Shown piece after piece: positions 21,501 through 29,492 of a stretch of DNA of 64,000 bases. This stretch comes from Myxococcus eversor. Lineage in GTDB: Bacteria; Myxococcota; Myxococcia; Myxococcales; Myxococcaceae. Under the pieces are notes generated by a model. That model had not been told where the DNA came from. It made no database searches and saw nothing but the letters and a program-made list of their open reading frames with translations. A program made the position numbers and the translations under genes. The DNA lies in assembly GCF_010894455.1 (NCBI RefSeq), contig NZ_JAAIXY010000008.1:310001-374000 (forward strand), read 5' to 3'. The first letter of the stretch is position 1; every line of letters begins with the position of its first letter.

Positions 21501-21624
21501 CGAGGTCGTTGGAGACGGGCCGCATCTCCGTCACCGCGCCGGTATCCATGTCCTGGAATTGGACCATGAACGGCCCTGCGTCCTCGGCCGCCTCGACGCT
21601 TTCATCTTCTGCCGGTCGCTGCAT
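18553..21624 (-). CDS. KAP-family P-loop NTPase with membrane insertion
   Basis: 1023 residues. The N-terminal ~230 residues contain two short helical repeats (around 70-105 and 135-200, with VRHLVAAFLWLP) that resemble the Clp-N fold; this is tentative. A KAP NTPase follows: Walker A GEWGSGKS (292-299), a long coiled coil (~375-450), a transmembrane hairpin (~500-560, PAIILLGSLALSLVLPF), more coiled coil, then Walker B RIVLYIDDLDRC and the downstream VVVGVDSRW and YLEKIFQIPIWLRP motifs. Membrane helices inserted between Walker A and B are a hallmark of KAP proteins. Known members include F-plasmid PifA (phage exclusion) and animal Kidins220. The gene stands alone. A role in defence or membrane signalling is inference only. 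Confidence 0.85.
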   Translation of the reverse strand: MQRPAEDESVEAAEDAGPFMVQFQDMDTGAVTEMRPVSNDLASLLGRAVLISMAQGSSSNDPSSGQAHLSFSSVMGAIGSSRDPISDWVTQEIAQSGTDLNHVLSSIQLSTEQIERFRSMSSSARKLETPLTWTVSIREAVQKAEDFFISTSVPASQALDVRHLVAAFLWLPHFHDGDFREMRLDRRQLQEPFVQLVSSLYPEEAEYWREHLPRGSPTEHTQASTQPTPPPVSASHLSWLDNDTQRTLYSPRYDADGREDEDLLDIDRDVDALSALIASRTMAPPLSLGVFGEWGSGKSFFMHHLRKRVEELADRAVKSQRPQREVAFYKNIIQIEFNAWHYAEGNLWASLVEHIFRNLRKRHDESETDIGKRRDDLLARLAKREAELLAKQAAVTAKEAEVALAQQKVGELEQQKESKRVELEQALSEKRTLLELMPATLKLEEGVQKRATAWLDETGFSSLGRTAFELRDALGNAQAELRRTGGFIASLLDTRSANKRLRPPAIILLGSLALSLVLPFVLDWFGKQNLAGLTAGLTTLTGLVTSGTIWLQRQTAWLRERREQNEARLREVEQAIETELQKRLKPLDEAVQAAREQVASLTQAEEQQRASMAKAQDEVLQLKQAIAELSSARLLDKFIENRTGSDDYRKHLGLVALIRRDFEELSRLMEAVNRDEQTDPNVPAINRIVLYIDDLDRCSEDTVVKVLQAVHLLLAFPLFVVVVGVDSRWVARCLNHTFKDLLKQEDAKALPLDAMTPGATAYDYLEKIFQIPIWLRPVSNDHRTSMVRGLLARPSSEEHSQQAKVLELKPGLVADNRGTIEAHAARDDSTQGAQFPAKTAQDSGTAPQAASGHGKPKSSTSSSDTRDTSNEQEDLNPPSLIISEKELAFIDCLGPLLSPTPRVLKRFANTYRLIKACVPSDGQAEFMGEGHEGTSPSQVCLLLLTLVTSKPELAEEFFALLKLHEREKERLMTLGDLSTLSTEQEPIIPELFAWLGTMSPAFQSTPLALVRKLVPWVTRFSFR

Positions 21625-21718
21625 GTCCCCCCCTGCGCGGATTCACAGCGCCAACGATGTTGGCACCGTCCCGCGCAAGAAGGATAGCCGGGTCCCAGCG
21701 ACCTCCAGGAGAAGCAGC

Positions 21719-21749
21719 GCCGTGGACCCAATCACCCCAGGTCCACGGC
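21719..21749 (-). terminator. Stem-loop downstream of the cytochrome/beta-propeller gene
   Basis: GCCGTGGACC and GGTCCACGGC form a perfect ten-pair stem with an 11-base loop, 16 bases past the minus-strand stop at 21765. The sequence that follows on that strand is only mildly T-rich (GCTGCTTCTCC). It is a good intrinsic terminator candidate. Confidence 0.55.
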
Positions 21750-21764
21750 ACACCTCACCCTGTC

Positions 21765-24509
21765 CTACCTGCTCGTCGCATCATCCGGTCGGGTGCCGCG
21801 GTCCAACTCGTCACGGTCCAGCGCACCGTCCAAGTCCCGGTCGATGCCAATCCGCACCTCCGAGCCCTTCGGCACCACCGTGTACGTCAACTCACTCCCA
21901 GCAACCGCCAGCGTCTGGAGCAGTGACGCGGCGACGGTCTCCAGCGCCCGGTCCGTCTGGAACATGCCTCCACCCATGTAAGTGGCCCCGCGAGCAATTC
22001 CACCCTGGTTCCCCTTCACCACCAGGCCCACCTTCCCGCTGTCCGCCAGCGCGAGGAACGTGGACAAGGTGCTCACCTGCGCGGGAGTGGGGCTCGCGGT
22101 TGTCAGCGTCACCTGCCGCCCCACCGCCGCGTGCGTGTCCTTGCTGTCCGGACCCGGCGGCTCCAGCACCGTGGTCGCCGTGCCCTTGGGCAGGTCCGAG
22201 CCCGAGAACGCCAGCATGAACGCCACCATGTCCGCCACCTCCTGGTTGCTCTGGAGCGTGAACACCGGCTCGGTGATGAAGCGCGCAATCGAGTCCACGC
22301 TGCCGTCGTGCGAGAACCCGAAGCCCGCGATGTTCGACGTCTGCGTGAAGTCCATGCCCACCTTCTCGTAGAGATTCCTCAACTGCGAAATCTTCATCGT
22401 CACGTTCGTGAACCCATCCACGGACACGAGTCCCGTGTGACGCTCGCCGCTCGGGCCCGCGGAGACGGGAATGAACTGGCTCCCCGTCCACCGCACATCC
22501 GCGCCCAGTCCCGTGGGCAGCGTGTGACACGTCGAGCAGGCGAACGCCCCCGAGTCCAACAGCCGCGGCGGCCGATACATGTTCAGCCCGTTCACCGCGT
22601 TCCCATTGGGCAGCGGCAGCCCCGCCGTGCCGAACCGCCCCGTCGTGACATGCCCTGGAAGCGGCAGGCTCGTGGGCAGTGTGTTGTCGATGTTCCGGAA
22701 CGGATTCGGGGCATACGTCAGCGTGGCGAGGAAGTCCTCGAACTGCTGCATCTCGATGACGGTGAGTTGCGTGTCATCCCCCTGGAGGCTGAGGAAGGCG
22801 CCGTTGAACTCCTCGATGCCCGCGCGGTCTCCCCGCCAGTGCAGTGGCTCCTTGCCGATGATGTCCTGGAGCGTCTGCGTCGTCATGGGCCCCTTCATCG
22901 AGTGCCACGGCTGGAAGCCCGTGTTCAGCCCGGGGATGTTCATGCCCAGGTTCTGTCCCGTCACGGCCTTCATGTCCCCGGCCGGGTCTCCCAAATCCCA
23001 CGCGAGCCTGTCCAACCGCCCATCGATGTGGCACGACGCGCACGACACGTGCCCCAGGCCAGAGCCCTTGTGCGTGTCATACAGGTGCCTGCGGCCGACC
23101 TTGATGGCACCCGGAGACGGGTCGAAGAACGGCACCCGAGCCACCTCGGTATTCGAAACCGTATCCACCACGGACACGCTCGCCGCGAACTTGTTGAGCA
23201 CGTAGAGCCGCGTCCCTGAAATCACCACGCCCGTGGGCCCCTCGCCCACCATCACCTGCGTAATCCGGCCGCCCGAGTCGTTCATCACGGCGACGTTGTT
23301 GGAGCCCATGCCCGTGATGTAGACGCGGCTCCCGTCCGCGTTCCACGCGAGCCCCCGAGGGTCTCCGAGCGCGAGCTGCCGCGTCGCCTGCGGCACCGTG
23401 CCCGTGGTGTACGTAAGGTGCGGATTGAGGTCGAAGCGGGAGACGACGGACGGAAGCGCCGGGTCGAATGACGCGGCCAGGACGCGCAGGAAGCGGCCAT
23501 TGATGTTGGGCTCGAAGCGGACCTCATTCACCGCGTCCGTGCCCACCACGACGACATGGCCACCCGGGTGAACGGCCAGCGCCATGTCCAGGTTCATCAA
23601 CCCGCTCGCATACGTCACGGCCAGGGTGGACGCGTTGATGATGGCCACGTCCCGGTCCGGCAAATCCCAGCCCGGGCGGCGCCCCGAAGCCGCCGCGTTG
23701 CTCCCGGAGACGACGCTCGTCCAATCACGGCTGTTGTCGTCCATCCACTGGCCACCGGCGTTCTTCTTCACGATGAGGGCCACGGGAGGAGGCGCCGGAT
23801 TGCCGCTCTTCCTGGGCGGATTGAATGCGCTGCCCGAGTTGGGCGGCGGATTGACACCCCCATAGGGCCCCACGCTGCTGCTCACCACGTTGGGAGGAAA
23901 ACCTCCGCCCCCCATCGCGTTGCCACCCCCGAGCACCGTGCTGCGATTGCCAGACTCGAAGAACGCCACATAGACCTGCGTGCCCGCCGCGTTGACGGCG
24001 AGCGCGCGAGGCTCCTCACCCTGCAACGCAAGCCGCGTGGGCGCCGCGAGCGGATTGGCCGTGTCCACCACCAGCACGCGGTTGACCTGCGAGCAGGAGA
24101 TGAACGCGCGCTGCGGCGAGCCCGCGAAGATGACGTCCGCGGGCTCGTCATCCGTGGGCACGGTGGTCTTCACGTTGAGCGTGGTGAGGTCGACGATGCT
24201 GACGCTGTCGGAGACGTGGTTGACGACCCACGCCTCGGTGTTGCTGCGGGCTCGCACGGAGACGGGGTCCAGGCCCACGGGGATGGAGGCGGTGAGCACG
24301 GGCGTGCCGCTCGCCACGGAGAACACCAGGAGCCGGTTGTCCGCCGTATTCACCGCGAGCAGGCGCGTGCCATCCGGCGTCAGCTCCAACGGGTGGACGT
24401 GCGGATGCTCCCAGTTCACGAAAGCGCCGGGCGACTGCGCCCCAGCGGGGCTCGTCACCAGCACGAGACACGGCAACAACGAGAGCAGCAACCCTCGGAC
24501 ACGGGACAT
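21765..24509 (-). CDS. Exported beta-propeller protein with c-type heme sites
   Basis: 914 residues with a cleavable signal peptide (ending SPAGAQ). The first ~450 residues are YncE/YVTN-like propeller repeats (TPDGTRLLAVNTADNRLLVF, VYITGMGSNNVAVMND, LYVLNKFAASVSVVD). A cytochrome part carries two CxxCH heme-binding motifs, CASCH and CSTCH, each in MauG/di-heme-peroxidase-like context (SCASCHIDGRLDRLAWDLGD; ACSTCHTLPTGLG). A strong AGGAGGT site precedes the ATG. Propeller-di-heme fusions of this kind are periplasmic or secreted and are thought to bind or oxidise an extracellular substrate; the substrate here is unknown. Upstream lies a short AT-rich divergent promoter region shared with the glucoamylase gene. 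Confidence 0.87.
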   Translation of the reverse strand: MSRVRGLLLSLLPCLVLVTSPAGAQSPGAFVNWEHPHVHPLELTPDGTRLLAVNTADNRLLVFSVASGTPVLTASIPVGLDPVSVRARSNTEAWVVNHVSDSVSIVDLTTLNVKTTVPTDDEPADVIFAGSPQRAFISCSQVNRVLVVDTANPLAAPTRLALQGEEPRALAVNAAGTQVYVAFFESGNRSTVLGGGNAMGGGGFPPNVVSSSVGPYGGVNPPPNSGSAFNPPRKSGNPAPPPVALIVKKNAGGQWMDDNSRDWTSVVSGSNAAASGRRPGWDLPDRDVAIINASTLAVTYASGLMNLDMALAVHPGGHVVVVGTDAVNEVRFEPNINGRFLRVLAASFDPALPSVVSRFDLNPHLTYTTGTVPQATRQLALGDPRGLAWNADGSRVYITGMGSNNVAVMNDSGGRITQVMVGEGPTGVVISGTRLYVLNKFAASVSVVDTVSNTEVARVPFFDPSPGAIKVGRRHLYDTHKGSGLGHVSCASCHIDGRLDRLAWDLGDPAGDMKAVTGQNLGMNIPGLNTGFQPWHSMKGPMTTQTLQDIIGKEPLHWRGDRAGIEEFNGAFLSLQGDDTQLTVIEMQQFEDFLATLTYAPNPFRNIDNTLPTSLPLPGHVTTGRFGTAGLPLPNGNAVNGLNMYRPPRLLDSGAFACSTCHTLPTGLGADVRWTGSQFIPVSAGPSGERHTGLVSVDGFTNVTMKISQLRNLYEKVGMDFTQTSNIAGFGFSHDGSVDSIARFITEPVFTLQSNQEVADMVAFMLAFSGSDLPKGTATTVLEPPGPDSKDTHAAVGRQVTLTTASPTPAQVSTLSTFLALADSGKVGLVVKGNQGGIARGATYMGGGMFQTDRALETVAASLLQTLAVAGSELTYTVVPKGSEVRIGIDRDLDGALDRDELDRGTRPDDATSR

Positions 24510-24719
24510 GCGACCTCCTGTGCGAACCCTCAGGCTCGCCCTGGATGGAGATTTCCGCTAAATCTGTTAAGTCTGTTTATTCTGACAAACGCGAACCTGT
24601 AACACGAGTGGCTGACTCGGGTCGCGGCCGGGTGCGAAGGGTCCTCGGGAACCCTTGGTTCGCACCGGATGGGAGGTCCCAGGTTGGCCCCGGGCGGGAA
24701 GCACTCCAGAATCCGCCGC
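24510..24719. promoter_or_regulatory. Divergent promoter region, AT-rich core
   Basis: 210 bases between two divergent starts (24509 minus, 24720 plus). The stretch at ~24545-24605 is markedly AT-rich for this genome and contains spaced TCTGTT/TCTGTTT/TTCTG repeats. It probably holds promoters for both genes; no exact -10/-35 was fixed. Confidence 0.45.
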
Positions 24720-27311
24720 ATGAAGCGTCTCCCCCTCCCGTGTCATGGCCCTGGCCGTGCGACTTCGAGCGTCGTGCGTGCCGTGGCCCTCTTCCTGACC
24801 TCCCTGCTGTGTGGCCTGACGTCGGATGCGCGCGCCGAGGTCGCCGTCAAGCGCACCTTCCTGAAGCTGCCGTCGTCGAACGGGCACGGCGCGGTGATGC
24901 TGGATTTGGAGCAGAAGAAGGTGTCGCACTTCCGCGAGCACCTCTTCGCGACGGAGGAGCCCGTCATCGACGCGCTGGGCAACGACGTCTTCGTGCGAAG
25001 CCAGCCGCAGGTGGTGCACGCGCGCGACGTGTTGTTCGACGCGTTCTTCGGCCTGCGCTCGGGCGGGACGCAGCGCTGGCTGAGCACGCAGGACGCGGAC
25101 CTGGACGCCAGCGGCTATGCGGCGTGGGGGGCTGGGAAGACGGGCGGCACGGGCCTGGCGACGATGGTGCAGCGGGTGGGGACGCTGGAGGTGACGACGT
25201 ATGTCTTCGCGCCCCAGTCCGTTCCGCATGCCTCGTTCGTGATGGCGGTGCGCGTGCGCAACACGGGCGCGGCGGCGTCCACGGGGGTGAGCGTGTTCTC
25301 GCTCCACAACTTCCATGTCGGCTTCGGTCGGCCCGGAGTGATGGCGGACCTGGATGAGAATGGCGAGACGGTGGAGGTCAGCGGCAACGACTTCGTGGAG
25401 AAGGGCTTCGCGGGCGTGGTGGTGGGACGGCCGTTGGGGGCGGTGACTCGGAAGGCGGCGTGGCTGTCGGCGGCGACGGGCGCGGGCAACGCCTTCAACG
25501 TGGTGCAGGGCGGAGGGCAGCAGGACCTGCAGGAGTTCACGGCGCCGCCGGCGGCGGGGACGGGCTGGGCCTCGGCGTACCAGTTCAACCTGGGGGACAT
25601 CGCGGCGGGCGCGGAGAAGTGGGCGGGCGTGGCCTTCGTGCACTTCGGCAATCCCGAGGGCACGTCCACGGCGCGGCAGTGGCTGTCGGACTACGTGGGC
25701 GCGCTGGATGCGAAGGCGCTGGTGGAGGCGGAAGTCGCGCGCTGGGCGACCTTCCAGACGGACACGGTGAAGGTGCCGACGGGCACGGCGGAGAACGAGG
25801 AGTCGCTGGTGCGCCAGTCGGCGGTGGTGATGCACATGGCGCAGGTCCGCGAGTCCGAGACGTTCATGCGCGAGTTCCTGACCCGGGATGGCGAGACGCG
25901 CCTGACGCGCTTCAAGGCGCCCAATGGCGCGCCGGCGACGCTGCCGGGCATGGTGAAGCACGCGGGCAAGGGCGCGGTGCTGGCGAGCCTTCCTCCGGGC
26001 CAGTGGACCTACGCGTGGATTCGGGACGGCGCCTACGCGGCGGCGGCGATGGCCACGCTGGGCATGCGGAGCGACGCGCGCGAGGCGCTGGCGTACTACC
26101 TGAACGCGGACAGCGGCCGGTTCCAGAGCTGGCGCGAGCTGCAGCCGTACTCGATGCCGCCGTACATCATCACGCTCACGCGCTACCACGGCTTCGGCGT
26201 GGAGGAGACGGACTTCAACGAGGCGGGGCCCAACCTCGAGTTCGACGGCTTCGGCCTCTTCCTCTGGGCGCTGCGGCACTACGAGCGCACCACGGGGGAC
26301 CTCACGCTGGTAAACGAGTACTGGCCGACGGTGTCGACGAAGGTGGGCGACGCGCTGGTGGCCCTCATCGACCCGGAGACGGGGCTCATCCGTCCGGACT
26401 CGTCCATCTGGGAGACGCACTGGAACGGGCGGCAGCGCGCCTGGGCGTACACGAGCCTGACGGCGGCGCGCGGCCTGTGTGACGCGGCGGTGCTGGCCGA
26501 GCGCGTGGGCGACGCCGAGCGTGCGACGCGCTACCGCGCCGCGGGCGAGTCCATCCGCCGGGCCATGGCGGAGAAGCTGACGGACGGCAACTTCGCGCTG
26601 GCCTCCAACCTGGAGGAGCTGAAGTCGGGCCGGGGGTACTGGGACTCGGCGGTGTTCGACGCGTTCGCGTTCGAGCTGTTCGACCCGGCGGGGAAGATTG
26701 CGCGGGAGACGATTCGCGGGTTGGACCTGCGGCTGTCGTCGCCGGCGGGCGCGGGCTGGTCTCGCAACGATGACCGCTATGACCACACGGGCGGCGCGGA
26801 CATGAGCCCGTGGGGCAGCGAGTACGACAGCGCGGAGTGGGTCATCGTCAGCCTGCGGGGCGCGATGGCGCACCGGATGGCGGGCAACCCGGAGCGCGCG
26901 GAGCGGGTGATGAAGTGGGTGACGGACCAGTCGCTGAAGAACTACCTGGCGGTGTCGGAGACGTACGACGAGCTGAACGGCACCTACAAGTTCAACGTGC
27001 CGATGGTGGGCTTCGGCGCCGGGGCGTATGCGCTCGCGCTGGCGCATCGCGCGGACGGCACGGCGGACCCGGCGTGCGGCGCGTACCTGGAGGAGAGCAC
27101 GTTGTCCAAGCCGCCGGATGCGGGACCGGGTACGCCGGACGCGGGGACGGGTGAGCCGGATGCCGGTCCTTTTGTGCCGGATGCGGGGAACCCGGAGACG
27201 CCGCTCGTCAGTGGCGGCGGGTGCAGTGCCTCGGGCCCTGGCGCGATGGCGGTGTGGTTGATGCTGGGGCTCGCGGGGCTCACCGCGCTGACGCGGCGTC
27301 GCCGGGCCTGA
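24720..27311 (+). CDS. Secreted GH15-type glucoamylase with MYXO-CTERM-like anchor
   Basis: 863 residues. It has an N-terminal signal (to ~TSDARA), a beta-sandwich N-domain (~35-300), then the (alpha/alpha)6 barrel of glycoside hydrolase family 15 with YAWIRDGAYAAAAMATLG, DSSIWETHW and SEYDSAEWV; the Glu residues in the last two are likely general acid and base. By family it cleaves glucose from alpha-1,4-glucans. The C-terminus has a Pro-Asp-Ala-Gly linker (~800-830) and then GGGCSASGPG, a hydrophobic helix and RRRRA. That is the MYXO-CTERM layout, which directs processing and surface attachment in Myxococcota. I chose ATG 24720 because it gives a standard signal peptide; ATG 24669 is possible. 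Confidence 0.88.
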   Translation: MKRLPLPCHGPGRATSSVVRAVALFLTSLLCGLTSDARAEVAVKRTFLKLPSSNGHGAVMLDLEQKKVSHFREHLFATEEPVIDALGNDVFVRSQPQVVHARDVLFDAFFGLRSGGTQRWLSTQDADLDASGYAAWGAGKTGGTGLATMVQRVGTLEVTTYVFAPQSVPHASFVMAVRVRNTGAAASTGVSVFSLHNFHVGFGRPGVMADLDENGETVEVSGNDFVEKGFAGVVVGRPLGAVTRKAAWLSAATGAGNAFNVVQGGGQQDLQEFTAPPAAGTGWASAYQFNLGDIAAGAEKWAGVAFVHFGNPEGTSTARQWLSDYVGALDAKALVEAEVARWATFQTDTVKVPTGTAENEESLVRQSAVVMHMAQVRESETFMREFLTRDGETRLTRFKAPNGAPATLPGMVKHAGKGAVLASLPPGQWTYAWIRDGAYAAAAMATLGMRSDAREALAYYLNADSGRFQSWRELQPYSMPPYIITLTRYHGFGVEETDFNEAGPNLEFDGFGLFLWALRHYERTTGDLTLVNEYWPTVSTKVGDALVALIDPETGLIRPDSSIWETHWNGRQRAWAYTSLTAARGLCDAAVLAERVGDAERATRYRAAGESIRRAMAEKLTDGNFALASNLEELKSGRGYWDSAVFDAFAFELFDPAGKIARETIRGLDLRLSSPAGAGWSRNDDRYDHTGGADMSPWGSEYDSAEWVIVSLRGAMAHRMAGNPERAERVMKWVTDQSLKNYLAVSETYDELNGTYKFNVPMVGFGAGAYALALAHRADGTADPACGAYLEESTLSKPPDAGPGTPDAGTGEPDAGPFVPDAGNPETPLVSGGGCSASGPGAMAVWLMLGLAGLTALTRRRRA

Positions 27312-27352
27312 CACGCGGGCCTCGACTCAGAAGGCCCGGCGCATCATGAGGC

Positions 27353-27381
27353 AGGCACCGAGCCGCGGACGCTCGGTGCCT
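27353..27381. terminator. Stem-loop between convergent genes
   Basis: AGGCACCGAGC, a seven-base loop and GCTCGGTGCCT form a perfect 11-pair stem between the glucoamylase gene (ends 27311) and the basic protein gene (ends 27504 on the minus strand). It lacks a U-run on either side but could serve both directions. Confidence 0.45.
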
Positions 27382-27503
27382 CACTCCAGACTCCCGAATG
27401 GAGACGGTCCATTCGGCGCGTGGGCCCGCTGACTCCTCACCATGCGATGTGTGAGAAGTGGGCGAGCATCTCCGCCACCCCTCTGACGTAGACCGCGCGG
27501 GCT

Positions 27504-28103
27504 TCAGCGCCGGCTGTCGCTCCGGGCCTGGGTGCGACGATTGCGAGAGGTGGTGTGCGCGGTGCGACGGACGGCGCCAAAGCGCCGCTGCTTGCGCGCA
27601 CCCCCTTTGGCGCGCTGGGCCCTCGTCGCGCGCACGGACGCGGTGGCGGTGCGGCCAGCGGTGCGCGCGCGGCGCACGGGCTTGCGCCCCCCAACGACTC
27701 GCGTGGCCCGACGGACCGACGTCGTCTTGCGAGTCGCCCTCCGCGCGGTGCCCATCTTGCGCATGGTACGGGTGCGCTTGGCCTCCATCGCCTCACGGCG
27801 CTCCATCATGGCCAGGCGCTTCTCGAAGCGCATCATGGCCTGACGGAAGTACGTGGCCTTGCGCATGGTGTTGGCATTGCCCATGGCGCGGCGGGAGCGG
27901 GTCGGCTGCCGCCGGCCCATGGCCTCACGCTGCTGACGGCGCGCCTGGTCCTCGTACTTGGTCATCAGTCGCCGCGCGCGTTGGATGCGACCGCGCAGCT
28001 CGCGGGTGGACAGCTCGGTGACGTTGCGGGGCGCGCTGGACAACACGAGCCGGGCTTCGGTCTCCGACAACAGGGACATCTTCTTCGAGGGAATCGTACG
28101 CAA
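27504..28103 (-). CDS. Highly basic histone-like protein
   Basis: 199 residues. The N-terminal ~55 residues look folded and helical (LSETEARLVLSSAPRNVTEL, STRELRGRIQRARRLMTKYE). The remaining ~145 residues are dominated by Arg, Lys, Ala, Thr and Met, with repeated RRAT/RRAM blocks and a GGRKPVRRA segment faintly like an AT-hook. Acidic residues almost vanish after residue ~105. The TTG start at 28103 is supported by AAGGAG seven bases upstream; the in-frame ATG at 28079 has no such site. The composition resembles linker-histone-like bacterial proteins, so nucleic-acid or polyphosphate binding is plausible. Specific function is unknown. Confidence 0.68.
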   Translation of the reverse strand: MRTIPSKKMSLLSETEARLVLSSAPRNVTELSTRELRGRIQRARRLMTKYEDQARRQQREAMGRRQPTRSRRAMGNANTMRKATYFRQAMMRFEKRLAMMERREAMEAKRTRTMRKMGTARRATRKTTSVRRATRVVGGRKPVRRARTAGRTATASVRATRAQRAKGGARKQRRFGAVRRTAHTTSRNRRTQARSDSRR

Positions 28104-28201
28104 GGGCCTGCTCCTTCAAGGCAGTGTGGCTTTCCTCGCGGAACGTCAGCACGTGTCCCCCACGCGGCAACCTGCTCTCCAGGGCGATTGGGACGCGCGC
28201 G

Positions 28202-29491
28202 CTATTCGAAGACAGACAACTCGGAGAGCGCATAGATGAAGAGGGCGGAACTCCCGTCCTCCGACTTCACCTGCAATCGCACCAGGCGAGCGGGCGCGTC
28301 CCCCGAGAGCGGCACGTCGAGGAAGCGCGCCTTGCGCAACACATCCAACGGTCCGTCTCCGTAGGGACTGTCCGCCTCCGTCGATTCAATCGCGGTGAAG
28401 AACACGGGCCCGTGGGGGTCTTCCGGGTCGAAGTTCCGATAGGGAACCTCCGCGAGCGTCGACCAGTCGGCACCATCCAGGCTGCCCTCCACGCGGAGGT
28501 TCATGACGGGCGCGTAGCCCTCCAGCACCTGCAAATCGCGGATGACCGCGCGCCGGGGACGGATGGGGGTCTCCCATTCGAGTGTCACGTCGCTCACGCC
28601 GGTGTTGTCGTGTTCAGGGGACGTCCGCACGAGGAGGAGCGAGCCATCCGTATACGGACACGGCGCTCCGGTGGGAGACGGCCCGCAGGAGGTGCCACGG
28701 CTGACGGGGCGCAGCGTCCCGGTGGGAACGGGCAGGCGAGGGCCCCGCCACTCCACGCGGTACGACACGTTGCTGCTGTTCGCGGCGAGCGGATAGAAGT
28801 TCCACGAGCCCAGCGTCACCGCGCGCACCTGGGCCTCCACGCCCGGGAAGTCCTCCAGGAGATACGGATGGGGCCTCCAGGGCGACGCGGGGTCATGCGC
28901 CTCCCACACGCGGCCGCCGGGTCCATGGAGCTGCACCACCGGGTGCGGAGTGAGGGGCTCGATGTATTTCGGGCCACTGTCTGGGTAGTAGATTTCCGGG
29001 AGCTTCGCGGAGGGTGGCAGCGGCGGCGGAGGCGGCGCGGCGTCGAAGGACAGCTCGGGGCCCTCCGCGCCCTGGGTCAGCGCGAGGTGGGGCGCCCAGG
29101 GTCGCAGCGTGGGGAGCTCCGCGTCGTCGTAGAAGACGAACGAGCTGAAGACGCCATGGCCGTCCTCCAGCGGCGCGGTGACGCGGAAGCGATACTGGAC
29201 GAAGTCGGAGGAGCGCTCGTCGATGGCGTCGCCGTAGAGGACCTCCAGCGTGAAGTCCCCTCCGCGTCCGCTGCGGCTCTCCAGGTAGGGCTCGAAAGGA
29301 CCCTCCGCGGCCGGGTCGACGTTGCCCGCGCGCAGGTGCACCTTGCGCTCCAGCGTCAGCGGCGTGTCGACGCTCGGCGAGCCGTCCAGGTGCTTCAGCC
29401 GGCCATGGACGAAGATGGGGTCCTCGGGTCTGCGCTCGCAGCCCGTCGAGAGGAGCGCGAGCAGGGCGAGGGGGCGGAGCAGGTGGCGCAT
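28202..29491 (-). CDS. Exported lipoprotein coupled to a TonB-dependent receptor
   Basis: 429 residues. A lipoprotein signal with lipobox LSTGC (Cys ~18) is followed by a domain with regularly spaced beta-strand pattern (~25-180), a Pro-rich linker (PPPPPLPPSAKLPE) and a C-terminal half that resembles a discoidin/F5-8C carbohydrate-binding fold (VEGSLDGADWSTLAEVPYRN, ending YALSELSVFE). That comparison is tentative. It starts one base after the stop of the receptor gene, so the two are translationally coupled. Surface lipoproteins paired with TonB receptors often act as substrate-binding lids, as in SusD/SusC systems; this one is not a SusD homologue by sequence. The ligand is unknown. Confidence 0.75.
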   Translation of the reverse strand: MRHLLRPLALLALLSTGCERRPEDPIFVHGRLKHLDGSPSVDTPLTLERKVHLRAGNVDPAAEGPFEPYLESRSGRGGDFTLEVLYGDAIDERSSDFVQYRFRVTAPLEDGHGVFSSFVFYDDAELPTLRPWAPHLALTQGAEGPELSFDAAPPPPPLPPSAKLPEIYYPDSGPKYIEPLTPHPVVQLHGPGGRVWEAHDPASPWRPHPYLLEDFPGVEAQVRAVTLGSWNFYPLAANSSNVSYRVEWRGPRLPVPTGTLRPVSRGTSCGPSPTGAPCPYTDGSLLLVRTSPEHDNTGVSDVTLEWETPIRPRRAVIRDLQVLEGYAPVMNLRVEGSLDGADWSTLAEVPYRNFDPEDPHGPVFFTAIESTEADSPYGDGPLDVLRKARFLDVPLSGDAPARLVRLQVKSEDGSSALFIYALSELSVFE

Positions 29492-29492
29492 G

